From NCBI GenBank assembly GCA_905235505.1, contig CAJOMJ010000015.1:30639-94638 (forward strand): a DNA stretch of 64,000 nucleotides. The letters are read 5' to 3'. The stretch's first letter is position 1. Each line of letters begins with the position of its first letter. The position numbers were made by a program, and so were the translations under genes. Positions 17,829 through 26,822 of this stretch are shown here, piece by piece. The notes beneath the pieces are model-generated. The model searched no databases and had not been told where the DNA came from. It saw nothing but the letters and a program-made list of their open reading frames with translations. This stretch comes from Paludibacteraceae bacterium (lineage in GTDB: Bacteria; Bacteroidota; Bacteroidia; Bacteroidales; Paludibacteraceae).

Positions 17829-20074
17829 TGCTTGATAAACTCAGAGATATAAACACAGTCATCGCCCAAAGCACGGATAAGATAAGTGCCTGAAGGCAAC
17901 TGACTGACATCTATCTTACTGACATTGCCATAGCGGGCAACCAGCGAACCTGAGAAAGAATATACAAATATCTCGCTCAGGTTTGGCACCGACAAGCGCA
18001 AGGATGAATCAGTGGGATTAGGCGAGCAGAGAAACCTCTCAACCCTCATGTTGTCAACAGCAGTTTCGGACGGGATAGTGCCCTTGTATATCTTCAGTAT
18101 GTGGCAGTCCTGCGCCGGCACCAACTCTTGTGCGAACTCTTTGGCATATACGGCAGAGCCGAGAAACAGTTCTTCCACGACCATAGAGTCGGCAGTGGAA
18201 ATGCCCAAGTCAACAAAGTCAACCTGCATTCTTGTCTTTCGCCCCTCCCAATTGAAGAGGGCTACATAGCAAGTATCGTCAACAAAGGTGTAGTAGCGGT
18301 CGGTAGCCGTGTTGGCTGTGGTTTTGGTGTTGAGGGGGCGGAAAGCCTTGGTCTCGCGTGCCATCTGCATAAGAGACGGGTTGTCCAGTAGTTGCATTGC
18401 CCTTTGTTTGGCACCATCATCGCCTGAGTTGGAGTAGTCGTCGCCAATACAGAGCATACCGGTTACGAGAGCAGAAGCCAGACGCACACGGTTGGTCTGA
18501 ATATTATAGCCTTTGAAGACGATATTGTCGGGGTCGTTGAAGTGATATACATGGTCGAGCCACCAGCCATAGGTTGTGGAGTTGAGAGTATATTCCGAGT
18601 TGCCGATTGAACCGTAGGCATCGCATGCTATACGCCGCCCGTGAGCGAACTGCGCAGGGAAGAGGGGAGCGATGGAGAGATTCAGATACATCTTGCCTTC
18701 AGCCAGCGAGTCGAGATATGCCATACCTTGGCAATATGCCTCCACACCTGTGGTCACATTATTGTCGTACCACGAGTCAGCCTCCAGTATGCCATGATCC
18801 ATGAAATCAAGTTTGAGGAACTCGTAGCCCCAATAGTGGAAGTTATTCATGAAATGCACCATACGCGCCTTTGTGGCAGGGTGTGTAGGGTCGCAGGCTG
18901 TGGCACCTGTACGCTTGATAGGTTTACCGTTGGCATAGAGCCAGATATCCTTGTATTTGACATCGGTAGTTCCTTCCACAATACGGTCGGGGTTGTTAGC
19001 CCAATCTACGAAAGGTGTCCAGTAGATACCTGCCTTCTGACCGTGTTGCTTGCAGTAATTGGTGAAGCGGCGCAGGTCAGAGGCTGAGATATTATCCCAA
19101 TAGGAGTCCAGATCCATGTACATCGTTCCGTTGTTCTGGTATCCCCGCGTCATGAGACTATCGGCAATGAAGAGAGCCGACTGTGAAGCATTCATGTAGC
19201 GAATGGAAGTTTGAAGTACTCCCCAACTGTTCCACACGAAGGGTTTGCCGCCATCCCACGGCATCTTGGGTGCAAGTACTACGCAGAGGTCGCCGAAGGT
19301 CTCCATGCCTGTACGCCAGTCGTCGAACATGCCCACCATATAGAGGGGAGATGAGACGGTAGTGCCCTGAACGGAGCCGTGAGGCAGAATGTCGCGCGTG
19401 CACCAGTCGCTTGCACCGGCAGCGGCAGTGAGCGACTTGAGAGTGTTGGTGCCTTCACCGACAGATATGATAACCGATTTCCACTGTGTATGTTCTATTG
19501 AACCTACCACTATGCCCTCGTGAGTGTCGGCAGAATAAACTGCACCCACCTCATAACTGTTGGTGGTGTTGCCGAAAGCATTGGATTGGTATCGTATCCA
19601 CTCATCGTTGTCGAAAGGCACGAAGAGTTGCCGGTTGTCGCCGTCACTGAGCAGAGTCACTGCTCCGCTTGTAGCTACGGGCGACATATAGTTTGAGCGG
19701 ATAACACCCGCCGAGGATGTGAGTGTAAGTCGGGTCAGAATATAGTCTGCACCCTCGTAAAGGAAATACGAATGGCACACGTTTACCGTATCGTTTACTT
19801 TCGCCTGCACATCAACACGCCTGCCTGAACCGAAGTCATCGCTTACAGCCTCATCGGTTACAGATATTATCTGAAGTTCTGTCAAGTCTATTTGAGTACC
19901 GTCAAGTTTGAAGATACTCTTGTTATGAGAGAGAACAAGAGTATTATCCTTATAAACATTGCTCACGCCATTAGTGGAAGATACATTCAGGCGCCACTTG
20001 CCAACCGTATAGTCGGCAGCGAAAGCATTTGCTGCAAGGGCAAGACACAATATAAGTACGTTACGTTTCATCAT
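17825..20074 (-). CDS. Clan GH-D glycoside hydrolase (alpha-galactosidase-like, GH27/GH36 type) with T9SS-type C-terminus
   Basis: The product is about 749 residues from ATG 20074 (20071 is equally possible), with signal peptide MMKRNVLILCLALAANAFA. The N-terminal beta-sandwich (about residues 20-270) precedes a (beta/alpha)8 barrel: VWNSWGVLQT, MYMDLDSYWDN, AGIYWTPFVDW, and FLKLDFMDHG, whose Asp (about residue 423) should be the nucleophile. RRIACDAYGS probably carries the acid/base Asp. This pattern is typical of clan GH-D enzymes acting on alpha-galactosides or alpha-N-acetylgalactosaminides. After the C-terminal beta domain, SPNPTDSSLRL..IFVYSFSGSLV..LPSGTYLIRALG is a T9SS type A sorting signal, so the enzyme should be surface-exposed or secreted. 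It sits between the FG-GAP gene and galM. The exact family and linkage are uncertain. Confidence 0.82.
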   Translation of the reverse strand: MMKRNVLILCLALAANAFAADYTVGKWRLNVSSTNGVSNVYKDNTLVLSHNKSIFKLDGTQIDLTELQIISVTDEAVSDDFGSGRRVDVQAKVNDTVNVCHSYFLYEGADYILTRLTLTSSAGVIRSNYMSPVATSGAVTLLSDGDNRQLFVPFDNDEWIRYQSNAFGNTTNSYEVGAVYSADTHEGIVVGSIEHTQWKSVIISVGEGTNTLKSLTAAAGASDWCTRDILPHGSVQGTTVSSPLYMVGMFDDWRTGMETFGDLCVVLAPKMPWDGGKPFVWNSWGVLQTSIRYMNASQSALFIADSLMTRGYQNNGTMYMDLDSYWDNISASDLRRFTNYCKQHGQKAGIYWTPFVDWANNPDRIVEGTTDVKYKDIWLYANGKPIKRTGATACDPTHPATKARMVHFMNNFHYWGYEFLKLDFMDHGILEADSWYDNNVTTGVEAYCQGMAYLDSLAEGKMYLNLSIAPLFPAQFAHGRRIACDAYGSIGNSEYTLNSTTYGWWLDHVYHFNDPDNIVFKGYNIQTNRVRLASALVTGMLCIGDDYSNSGDDGAKQRAMQLLDNPSLMQMARETKAFRPLNTKTTANTATDRYYTFVDDTCYVALFNWEGRKTRMQVDFVDLGISTADSMVVEELFLGSAVYAKEFAQELVPAQDCHILKIYKGTIPSETAVDNMRVERFLCSPNPTDSSLRLSVPNLSEIFVYSFSGSLVARYGNVSKIDVSQLPSGTYLIRALGDDCVYISEFIKQ

Positions 20075-20109
20075 GAAGAATTTTGTTGCAGTATGTGCAG
20101 AAATAGAGA

Positions 20110-20135
20110 GCAAAGCGGCAACCAAGCCGCTTTGC
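20110..20135 (-). terminator. Intrinsic terminator-like hairpin after the FG-GAP gene
   Basis: GCAAAGCGGC and GCCGCTTTGC form a perfect 10-bp stem around a 6-nt loop, 15 bp past the stop at 20151. On the minus strand only a weak T-rich stretch follows, so it may attenuate read-through into the GH-D and galM genes rather than stop it. Confidence 0.65.
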
Positions 20136-20150
20136 CCAAGGATTAGTTAT

Positions 20151-21908
20151 TTATTTTACTGTCTGACCGAGAACAGTGTGTTTCTCACCATTCTTGATGA
20201 TGTAAACATGTCCGTTCTCAACAACTTTCTGAGCCTTTACACTGATTGCGTTGATATTCTCAACAGCAGTTGCAGTGCCGGCGAAAGCGGAACCTACATT
20301 AGCACCGTCGATAGCCTGAACAGCGAATGTGTAGTCGCCTGTGCCCTTGAAAGTATAAGAGAGTGTGGTAAGGTATGCGGGAGTAGTGCCTGCAACTTTC
20401 TGTTTGCCGGTAGCAGGATCAGCAGGTACAAGCATCCAAACGGAGCCGTCAGCAGCCTTTGCCATGATGTTGTAGCGGAGAGCGGCAGCGGGAGTATGGT
20501 CGTCGGTAGCAGCTTCCCAAGTGATGGTATAACTGTTAGCGCCTTTCTGTACTGCTACGTTTTGGGGAGCAGAGGGAGCAGCGTTTGCAGGGAGAGCAGC
20601 ACCGAGTGTGTCCTTTACGGTGTTGTAAGCGATAGCATCTCTCCAACCGCCGTTAGCATCTGAATAACCGCTAACCTGAATGTCAAGAGTGTTGTCGCCG
20701 TTGAGGTCAACAACGCTTGTTGCACCACCACGGGCAGCGAGTTGCTGCAGACCTGTAGTTTCATTCATAACTACTTCTGTGAAAGTGCCGTCGCCATTGC
20801 CGTATGCGATTGACTGTGTGGGCCAACCTGTGTGAGCAAAGTCCATAAAACCGTCATTGTTCATGTCACCCATGCCGACTACTGTCTGACCACCTACAAT
20901 GCCGGGATTCTCAGCCTGTGTAAACTTACCTGTCTTGTCGTTCAGGTAGAGGTTAGCGGAATTTGCCCAACCGTTGTTGAGGTCACGACCCATTTCTACT
21001 ATGTCAAGCCAACCGTCGTTGTTGGCATCGATAGCAAAGAGAAGACCCTGATTCTCTGCAGCAGCAAATTTCATATCCATCTTGGTGTAGCCGCCGTTGC
21101 CGTTGTTCATGTAAACATACGATGCACCGTTACCTAATGATTCATCAGGTTTGGGAGCATTATCATCATAACCTGAGAGGAGAATATCCATATAACCGTC
21201 GTTGTTGAGGTCGGCAATTGTTACACCACCGCCGTTAACCTGTGCAAATACTTCTGCACCAATAGTGGCTTTGTCATCTACAAATTGGAACACGCCTTCC
21301 ACATTCTTGAACAAAGCAGTCATACGACCGTGCTCGCCATCCCATTTGCCGCCTGCATTACCATTGATAACGAGGTCTGTCCAACCATCGTTGTCATAGT
21401 CAACAGGAGCAATCATGTGCTGTGTAGGATTGTCGCCAGTCTCGCCATAAACACCGGGGAGATAGTTGTCGAGATCCTCTTCGAAAGCATAGTCCTCTGC
21501 AGCACCGAGGTTCTTCATTACATAGGTGTAAGTGGTTGTGCCGTCGGGTGTACCTACAACGATAAGGTCAAGGTTGCCATCGTTGTTGTAGTCCATCCAA
21601 GCAGCAGATGCCATCTGGAGAGCAATAAAGTCATCAGAGAGAGTAACCTCCTCGAAATTGCCGTTTCCTGTGTTCTTCAGCAAACCGACAAACATACGGT
21701 CTGCTTGCTGGCCGCCTACATAGAAGATGTCCAAGTTACCATCGTTGTTGTAGTCACCGAATACCATAGCGCAAGCTGCCATTTCGTTTGGCAATACGCT
21801 CGTTGATTCACCACCTGTCAACATTTTTACTTCAAACTTGGCAGGATTGATAGCCATCATGCTTGCTGCCAGCATTATTGAGGCAGCGGAAAGTAAAACC
21901 TTTTTCAT
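20151..21908 (-). CDS. Secreted FG-GAP/VCBS repeat protein of the PUL (SusE/F-position surface protein)
   Basis: The 585-residue protein has a signal peptide (MKKVLLSAASIMLAASMMA). It contains about seven FG-GAP/VCBS-type repeats with calcium-binding D-x-D/N-x-DG cores (FGDYNNDGNLDIFYVG, WMDYNNDGNLDLIVVG, VDYDNDGWTDLVINGN, IADLNNDGYMDILLSG, DANNDGWLDIVEMGR, MGDMNNDGFMDFAHTG, VDLNGDNTLDIQVSG), which should form a beta-propeller. A fibronectin type III domain follows (APSAPQNVAVQ..YTITWEAATDD). The tail (KVVENGHVYIIKNGEK) resembles C-terminal tails of secreted Bacteroidales proteins. It lies directly after susD, where surface glycan-binding proteins are usually encoded. A glycan-binding role is inferred from position; the family itself does not prove it. 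Confidence 0.85.
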   Translation of the reverse strand: MKKVLLSAASIMLAASMMAINPAKFEVKMLTGGESTSVLPNEMAACAMVFGDYNNDGNLDIFYVGGQQADRMFVGLLKNTGNGNFEEVTLSDDFIALQMASAAWMDYNNDGNLDLIVVGTPDGTTTYTYVMKNLGAAEDYAFEEDLDNYLPGVYGETGDNPTQHMIAPVDYDNDGWTDLVINGNAGGKWDGEHGRMTALFKNVEGVFQFVDDKATIGAEVFAQVNGGGVTIADLNNDGYMDILLSGYDDNAPKPDESLGNGASYVYMNNGNGGYTKMDMKFAAAENQGLLFAIDANNDGWLDIVEMGRDLNNGWANSANLYLNDKTGKFTQAENPGIVGGQTVVGMGDMNNDGFMDFAHTGWPTQSIAYGNGDGTFTEVVMNETTGLQQLAARGGATSVVDLNGDNTLDIQVSGYSDANGGWRDAIAYNTVKDTLGAALPANAAPSAPQNVAVQKGANSYTITWEAATDDHTPAAALRYNIMAKAADGSVWMLVPADPATGKQKVAGTTPAYLTTLSYTFKGTGDYTFAVQAIDGANVGSAFAGTATAVENINAISVKAQKVVENGHVYIIKNGEKHTVLGQTVK

Positions 21909-21970
21909 GATTGTAAAATTTTAAGTTAGTAATTGAATTGATTAGTTATATATAGAGTATATATATTTGC

Positions 21971-23563
21971 TTAGTATCCCGGGTTCTGGTCGGCAGGCGA
22001 GAGGTTGTTGTTAGCCTTTATCTCGGTGTCGGGGATTGGATACAAGAGAAAATGGTTGTCTGCTGCGAGATTCCCTGTTTCTCTTGCCCACTTGTTGTGT
22101 TTCATAACCCTGTCCACATACAGGCCTGCACGTGTCAGGTCGATTCTGCGCCATCCTTCGCAACTGAGTTCTCGTGTACGCTCATCGAACAGCTTGTCAA
22201 GAAACTCTTCTTTGCCCATAGCAGACCACTCCTTTGAAGAATCCCAGTTAGGACCGAAACCGCGTTGACGCACTCTGTTGACCATCTGTATGGCCTCAGG
22301 CTGACGGTCCAACTCATTCAGACACTCGGCATTGAGGAGATAGATGTCGGCAAGACGGAGATAATACGTATTCTTACCTGCATTCCAGAACGACTGTACG
22401 CCATCTGTACGAATATCTTCATATTTCTTGAAGTGAGGCAACAACTGGTCGTCACCGAATCCTGTCACTTCAGTACACTTGACTCCGTTGTAGGTGTAGT
22501 CCGTACGGATTGATTCTTCAAAGCGCAGGTCACCTGTCTCCCATAGTCCGGGGCCGCCGTCTATGATATCGGTTGACTTGCTATATGCCCATGCAGAAGG
22601 ATTAACCAAGTCGTATCCGCCGAAGTAGCAGGTAGAAGGAGAGGTCGCTGCACGGGAACCTATGTGCCACTGCCAACCGCTAACATCTGCCTCCAGACTA
22701 CCCCAATAGAGAGTATATATGGCTTCCAACTCACAACTCTTGTCAGGATTCCACAAGTCGGCATACTCGGGCATGAAATCAAATTCTCCGCAATTTATTA
22801 TCTCTTCCAGCAGTTTCTGAGCCTTGTCGTAGTCACGATAGCCCGACTTGCCTGCCAGCGACTCGTCTTCCCATGCTGACATATACAAGCGTGCAAGCAC
22901 TGCCTGGGCAGCCCACTTGGTAGGAATACGCAAATCTGCCTGCTTTGTTTCGGGCAAGCGACGTATAGCGTCTTCAAGGTCGGCAACAATAAACTGATAG
23001 GTATCAGCAATATTCTTTCTGCCTGAAAGTACGATATTACCATCATGCACCTCAGGTATCGGCAGACCGCCCCAGTATTGTGCCATCTCAAACAGGATAG
23101 CACCACGATAGAACTCTGCCTGACCTATATACGAAGATATGCGCGCCGAGTCCTCGCCTTCAACAGGTATTTTGGAAAGGGCATCGAGTGCCTGTGAGGC
23201 ACGGATTATAACAGGCCAACGGATATTCCAAGCTGCTGCCACGCACACATTCTCACGGTTGAAGAGGCCGTTGTAGTAGTCAAGACTCGCCTGCGGAGCC
23301 TCAGTCCACACTTGGTAGTCGCCTTGGCGGGTCTCGTCTAAACCAAGGAAGACATACAGACCGGTACGCTCGTAGCGGGTACGGCGGAAGCAATAATAAA
23401 CTCCGTTCAGATAGGGTTGTATATTGTCAAGGTCTGCAAATACCTGCTCTGTAGAAAGAGCCGTCTGGGGCTCCTGCGACAGGAAATCACTGCAACTGTC
23501 CATTGCGATGACAGAGACCATAAGTGTCAGCGCAACGATAGATTTATTTATTATAGTTTTCAT
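21971..23563 (-). CDS. SusD/RagB family nutrient-binding outer-membrane lipoprotein
   Basis: The roughly 530-residue product has a lipoprotein signal (MKTIINKSIVALTLMVSVIA..DSC) and the SusD start FLSQEPQTALSTEQVF. The helical TPR scaffold includes IGQAEFYRGAILFEMAQYWG, TKWAAQAVLARLYM and YLRLADIYLLNAECLNELDR. The C-terminal RagB signature reads LFDERTRELSCEGWRRIDLT, ending YPIPDTEIKANNNL..NPGY. SusD proteins form a lid over the SusC porin and capture oligosaccharides. I prefer ATG 23563; an in-frame ATG at 23572 is also possible. It lies 91 bp after susC in the same direction, as in nearly all PULs. Confidence 0.96.
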   Translation of the reverse strand: MKTIINKSIVALTLMVSVIAMDSCSDFLSQEPQTALSTEQVFADLDNIQPYLNGVYYCFRRTRYERTGLYVFLGLDETRQGDYQVWTEAPQASLDYYNGLFNRENVCVAAAWNIRWPVIIRASQALDALSKIPVEGEDSARISSYIGQAEFYRGAILFEMAQYWGGLPIPEVHDGNIVLSGRKNIADTYQFIVADLEDAIRRLPETKQADLRIPTKWAAQAVLARLYMSAWEDESLAGKSGYRDYDKAQKLLEEIINCGEFDFMPEYADLWNPDKSCELEAIYTLYWGSLEADVSGWQWHIGSRAATSPSTCYFGGYDLVNPSAWAYSKSTDIIDGGPGLWETGDLRFEESIRTDYTYNGVKCTEVTGFGDDQLLPHFKKYEDIRTDGVQSFWNAGKNTYYLRLADIYLLNAECLNELDRQPEAIQMVNRVRQRGFGPNWDSSKEWSAMGKEEFLDKLFDERTRELSCEGWRRIDLTRAGLYVDRVMKHNKWARETGNLAADNHFLLYPIPDTEIKANNNLSPADQNPGY

Positions 23564-23608
23564 AATATGCAATGTTTTAATCTTTAATTATCTAATCTTC
23601 AAATTAGG

Positions 23609-23633
23609 GAGACGTGACATTGTCCTCTACAGG
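23609..23633. repeat. Dispersed palindrome (GAGACGTGAC family), partial copy
   Basis: GAGACGTGACATTGTC followed by CTCTACAGG is a shortened member of the family in the susC-susD gap. Confidence 0.6.
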
Positions 23634-23654
23634 ACTCCGTCCGTTCATAATCCC

Positions 23655-26600
23655 TTAGAACCCTATATTAAGACCTAAGACATACATACGGGACGACGGA
23701 TAATAGTCACCGCTCTCAGGGTCGTAGCCTTTATATTTGGTGAAGGTAAACGGATTGTTTGCCGTGAAATATATGCGTGCGTGGTCGAAATATATCTTTT
23801 CCATCCAACGCTTCGGGAAGTCGTATGCCAGTGTCATAGCCGATATCTTAAGGAAGGAAGCGTCCTGAATACCGTAGTCAACCATACTCATGCTGAAACG
23901 GTCAGAACCCCAGTAAGCGCGGTTGATGTTGGTGTTGGTGTTCTCCGGTGTCCAACGGTTGAGATTGTCGGCATGAGTGGTGGTGGCACCATTGGTCTGC
24001 ATCAGAGTCTCGTACAAGTTACTGATGCGGCGCGCACCATAACTATATGTAGCCACTATCTGCAAACTAAGTCCGCGCCATGACACATCGGTATGGATAC
24101 CGCCGTAGAATTTCGGGTCGGTGTTACCTATGATATAGCGGTCGCCATCGTCGATTATATTGTCTCCATTGCGGTCAACGGGCAGGATATCACCGGGGCG
24201 GACCTTGCGGCCACCGAGGTCGAGGGTGGCTACGTATTCCATATCTTCCTCTTGCGCTATCCTGTCAAACTGATATACATAGATGTTGTTGAGCGACTCA
24301 CCTACGAAGAGGTTGCCGGTACGCTGTACTGAATTGCCCGACACATTGTATATCTTGTCAACATCGCCATACAAAGCCGTGATTTTGTTTCTTGCCGTTG
24401 CCACGTTGAATCCTATGTTCCACTGCCAGTCTTTTGTCTTTATAGCAGTGATGTCGAAATTGAACTCGACACCTTGGTTAAGCAGACAGCCGACATTGTC
24501 AAGCATGTATGAATAGCCGTAAGTTCCTGCAAGACTGCGTTGCATAAGCAGGTCCTCGTTGTTGGTATAGAAATAGTCGAATGCCATCTCGATACGGTTG
24601 TTCCAGAATGCCATGTCAAGTCCCACATTAAGCTGTTTCTGGGTCTCCCAGCGCAAATCAGGATTGCCGTAAGTACCATTTGAACCGCCACGCGCCATAC
24701 CGCTATTGATGAACACAAAAGTCTCAAGAGTGGTGAAAGTGGAGAAGATGGTGTTGTAGCCGTAGTTCGGAATGTTCTGGTTACCTACCAGACCGTAACC
24801 TAAGCGCAGACGCAGATTGTCAACCACATTCTGGTCTTTCATGAACTGCTCACCCGTGATGTTCCAGCTTGCAGCCACCGACGGGAAGAAACCCCACTTG
24901 TGCGAAGGTCCGAACTTTGACGAACCGTCGGCACGACCGGTGAAGGTAATGTAATAACGTGAATCATACACGTAGTTGGCACGCAGGTAGGCAGACATAA
25001 GCGAGTAGCTCGTCCAACCGCTGCCCCATGATGACTGCTCTTTGTTGGTTGCGGCACCGATGTTCTTATACCCGAACAAGTCGTTGCCGAAACCTACAGC
25101 ATTGATTTGATTCCAGTTGTTGCTGTAGTACGACATATCCATACCTACAACAGCACCTATACGATGTTTGTCGGCAATGGTGGTGTTGTAAGAAATGGTA
25201 TTATCCCATTGCCAGTTCAGGCTCTTGGTGCGATATTGCTGTGCATAACCGTCGTAAGCATTCTGATACGAGGTCGTACTCTTCGTATTGAAATAGTAGT
25301 CGTTCTCTTGTTGAGCGAAGTCAAGCGAGAAAGTGGAACGTATATTCAGACCCTTGACAGGATGAATATCAATGTAGTTGGATGTCAAGTAGCGGAACTT
25401 GTCCACATCACGGGTGATGGTCTTCATCGCCTTGATAGGGTTGTGGAACGACTGGCTCTCCAACTTGCCTTCCCACATATAATACTGCTCATCGTTGATG
25501 TAGTAAAGAGGGTCTGCACGGAAAGCTACAAGATACATATTGTCGTCCGCCATAGGATTCTCTACAGAATATGCGAGCGAGTTGTTCGTACCTATTTTGA
25601 GCCACTTGTTTACATCGAACTCAAGATTGACCTTGCCGTTGTAGCGATGATATGCGGCACCAATAATCTGACCTTTCTGGTCGGAATAGCCGAAACTGGT
25701 GAAGTAATTCACTTTGTCGGTGGCACCCGAGAAAGTAACATTGTGGTTATGCTGGAAACCGGGTTGTGTAATCTCGTCAACCCAGTTGTAGGTCAGCCCT
25801 TCCTTGTATGCGTCCATTTCCCACGAAGCGAAAGCCACATTCTGCGACATACGCTTGCCGTCGATAAGCAGGTAGCGCTCTATGTATTTGTCACGGTCTG
25901 CAGTCGGGTTCTTGTCAATATACGAGTTGGCATACGAGTCAATACGATAGTCAAACGTCTGCGGACCATCCATCACGGGTATGTTGTTGGCGAACCTCTG
26001 CCAACCTACCCAACCGTCGTATGTTACGCGACCTTTGCCTTTCTGACCGCGCTTGGTGGTGATTACCACAACGCCGTTGGCACCGCGGGCACCATAGAGT
26101 GCAGTCGCAGAAGCGTCTTTAAGAATCTCTATGCTGGCAATATCGTTAGGGTTGATGGTAGAGATGTCCGTATCATCTATCATGATGTTATCAATAACAT
26201 AGAGTGGCGAAGTACCATAAGAGATAGAGTTGTTACCACGAATCTTTATAGAAGCATTGGCACCCGGCTTGGGGTTTGACTCGATATATACACCTGGCAC
26301 CTTGCCTTGCAATGCCTGGTTGAGGTTCGCTGTCGGCACCTCTTTCAGTTGTTCGGCAGATACACTGCCTACTGAGCCGGTAAGGTCCGATTTCTTCATT
26401 GCAGCACCTACAACTACCACCTCGTCAAGAGCCTCTGTAGTCTCTTTGAGAGATATGTTGAGGTTGACGGACGAACTGACACGCTGCGACTGTGTGTCGT
26501 AGCCGATATAAGAGAAACTGACTACATCGGCTTGCTTGAGGGTAAGCGAGAACTTACCATCCATGTCGGTAATAGTACCTGTGGAGTTCTTCGGACTTGC

Positions 26601-26720
26601 CACACTTACTCCCACCAACGGTTCCCCTGACTGCGAGTCAGTAACCTGACCTGTCAGATTGATCTGTGCCATTGCCATAAAAGGCATTAGCAAGAGTAGT
26701 AATGTAAGTTTGTGTTTCAT
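23655..26720 (-). CDS. SusC/RagA family TonB-dependent outer-membrane transporter
   Basis: The 1,021-residue protein has a signal peptide (MKHKLTLLLLLMPFMAMA). A carboxypeptidase-regulatory-like domain follows (INLTGQVTDSQSGEPLVGVS..GKFSLTL), then a TonB box (EALDEVVVVGAA). The plug domain contains VPTANLNQALQGKVPGVYI and IEILKDASATALYGARGANG, typical of the SusC family. The rest is the 22-strand barrel, ending KGYDPESGDYYPSSRMYVLG with the terminal strand LNIGF. It imports oligosaccharides generated at the surface, powered by TonB. It is the first of the adjacent SusC-SusD-FG-GAP genes. A dispersed palindrome lies in its 5' region (26756-26785), and I could not identify a clear promoter there. 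The substrate is inferred from the neighbouring hydrolases. Confidence 0.97.
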   Translation of the reverse strand: MKHKLTLLLLLMPFMAMAQINLTGQVTDSQSGEPLVGVSVASPKNSTGTITDMDGKFSLTLKQADVVSFSYIGYDTQSQRVSSSVNLNISLKETTEALDEVVVVGAAMKKSDLTGSVGSVSAEQLKEVPTANLNQALQGKVPGVYIESNPKPGANASIKIRGNNSISYGTSPLYVIDNIMIDDTDISTINPNDIASIEILKDASATALYGARGANGVVVITTKRGQKGKGRVTYDGWVGWQRFANNIPVMDGPQTFDYRIDSYANSYIDKNPTADRDKYIERYLLIDGKRMSQNVAFASWEMDAYKEGLTYNWVDEITQPGFQHNHNVTFSGATDKVNYFTSFGYSDQKGQIIGAAYHRYNGKVNLEFDVNKWLKIGTNNSLAYSVENPMADDNMYLVAFRADPLYYINDEQYYMWEGKLESQSFHNPIKAMKTITRDVDKFRYLTSNYIDIHPVKGLNIRSTFSLDFAQQENDYYFNTKSTTSYQNAYDGYAQQYRTKSLNWQWDNTISYNTTIADKHRIGAVVGMDMSYYSNNWNQINAVGFGNDLFGYKNIGAATNKEQSSWGSGWTSYSLMSAYLRANYVYDSRYYITFTGRADGSSKFGPSHKWGFFPSVAASWNITGEQFMKDQNVVDNLRLRLGYGLVGNQNIPNYGYNTIFSTFTTLETFVFINSGMARGGSNGTYGNPDLRWETQKQLNVGLDMAFWNNRIEMAFDYFYTNNEDLLMQRSLAGTYGYSYMLDNVGCLLNQGVEFNFDITAIKTKDWQWNIGFNVATARNKITALYGDVDKIYNVSGNSVQRTGNLFVGESLNNIYVYQFDRIAQEEDMEYVATLDLGGRKVRPGDILPVDRNGDNIIDDGDRYIIGNTDPKFYGGIHTDVSWRGLSLQIVATYSYGARRISNLYETLMQTNGATTTHADNLNRWTPENTNTNINRAYWGSDRFSMSMVDYGIQDASFLKISAMTLAYDFPKRWMEKIYFDHARIYFTANNPFTFTKYKGYDPESGDYYPSSRMYVLGLNIGF

Positions 26721-26755
26721 GACTGGTATATTTTTAGTTTAAGGAGTTTGAGTAT

Positions 26756-26785
26756 CTCGTAGAGACGCGACATTGTCACGCCTGA
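26756..26785. repeat. Dispersed palindrome (GAGACGTGAC family)
   Basis: CTCGTAGAGACGCGACATTG then TCACGCCTG lies between the GH36 and susC genes, in the orientation opposite to the 49-51 kb copies. Confidence 0.65.
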
Positions 26786-26822
26786 TGTTTGAGAATTAAC
26801 TTTAATAACTTATCAACATATA

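Noticed and set aside
25107-26279. 390-codon plus-strand frame opposite susC
   Set aside because: Antisense to the SusC plug and barrel; the translated sequence matches no family and lacks a start context.
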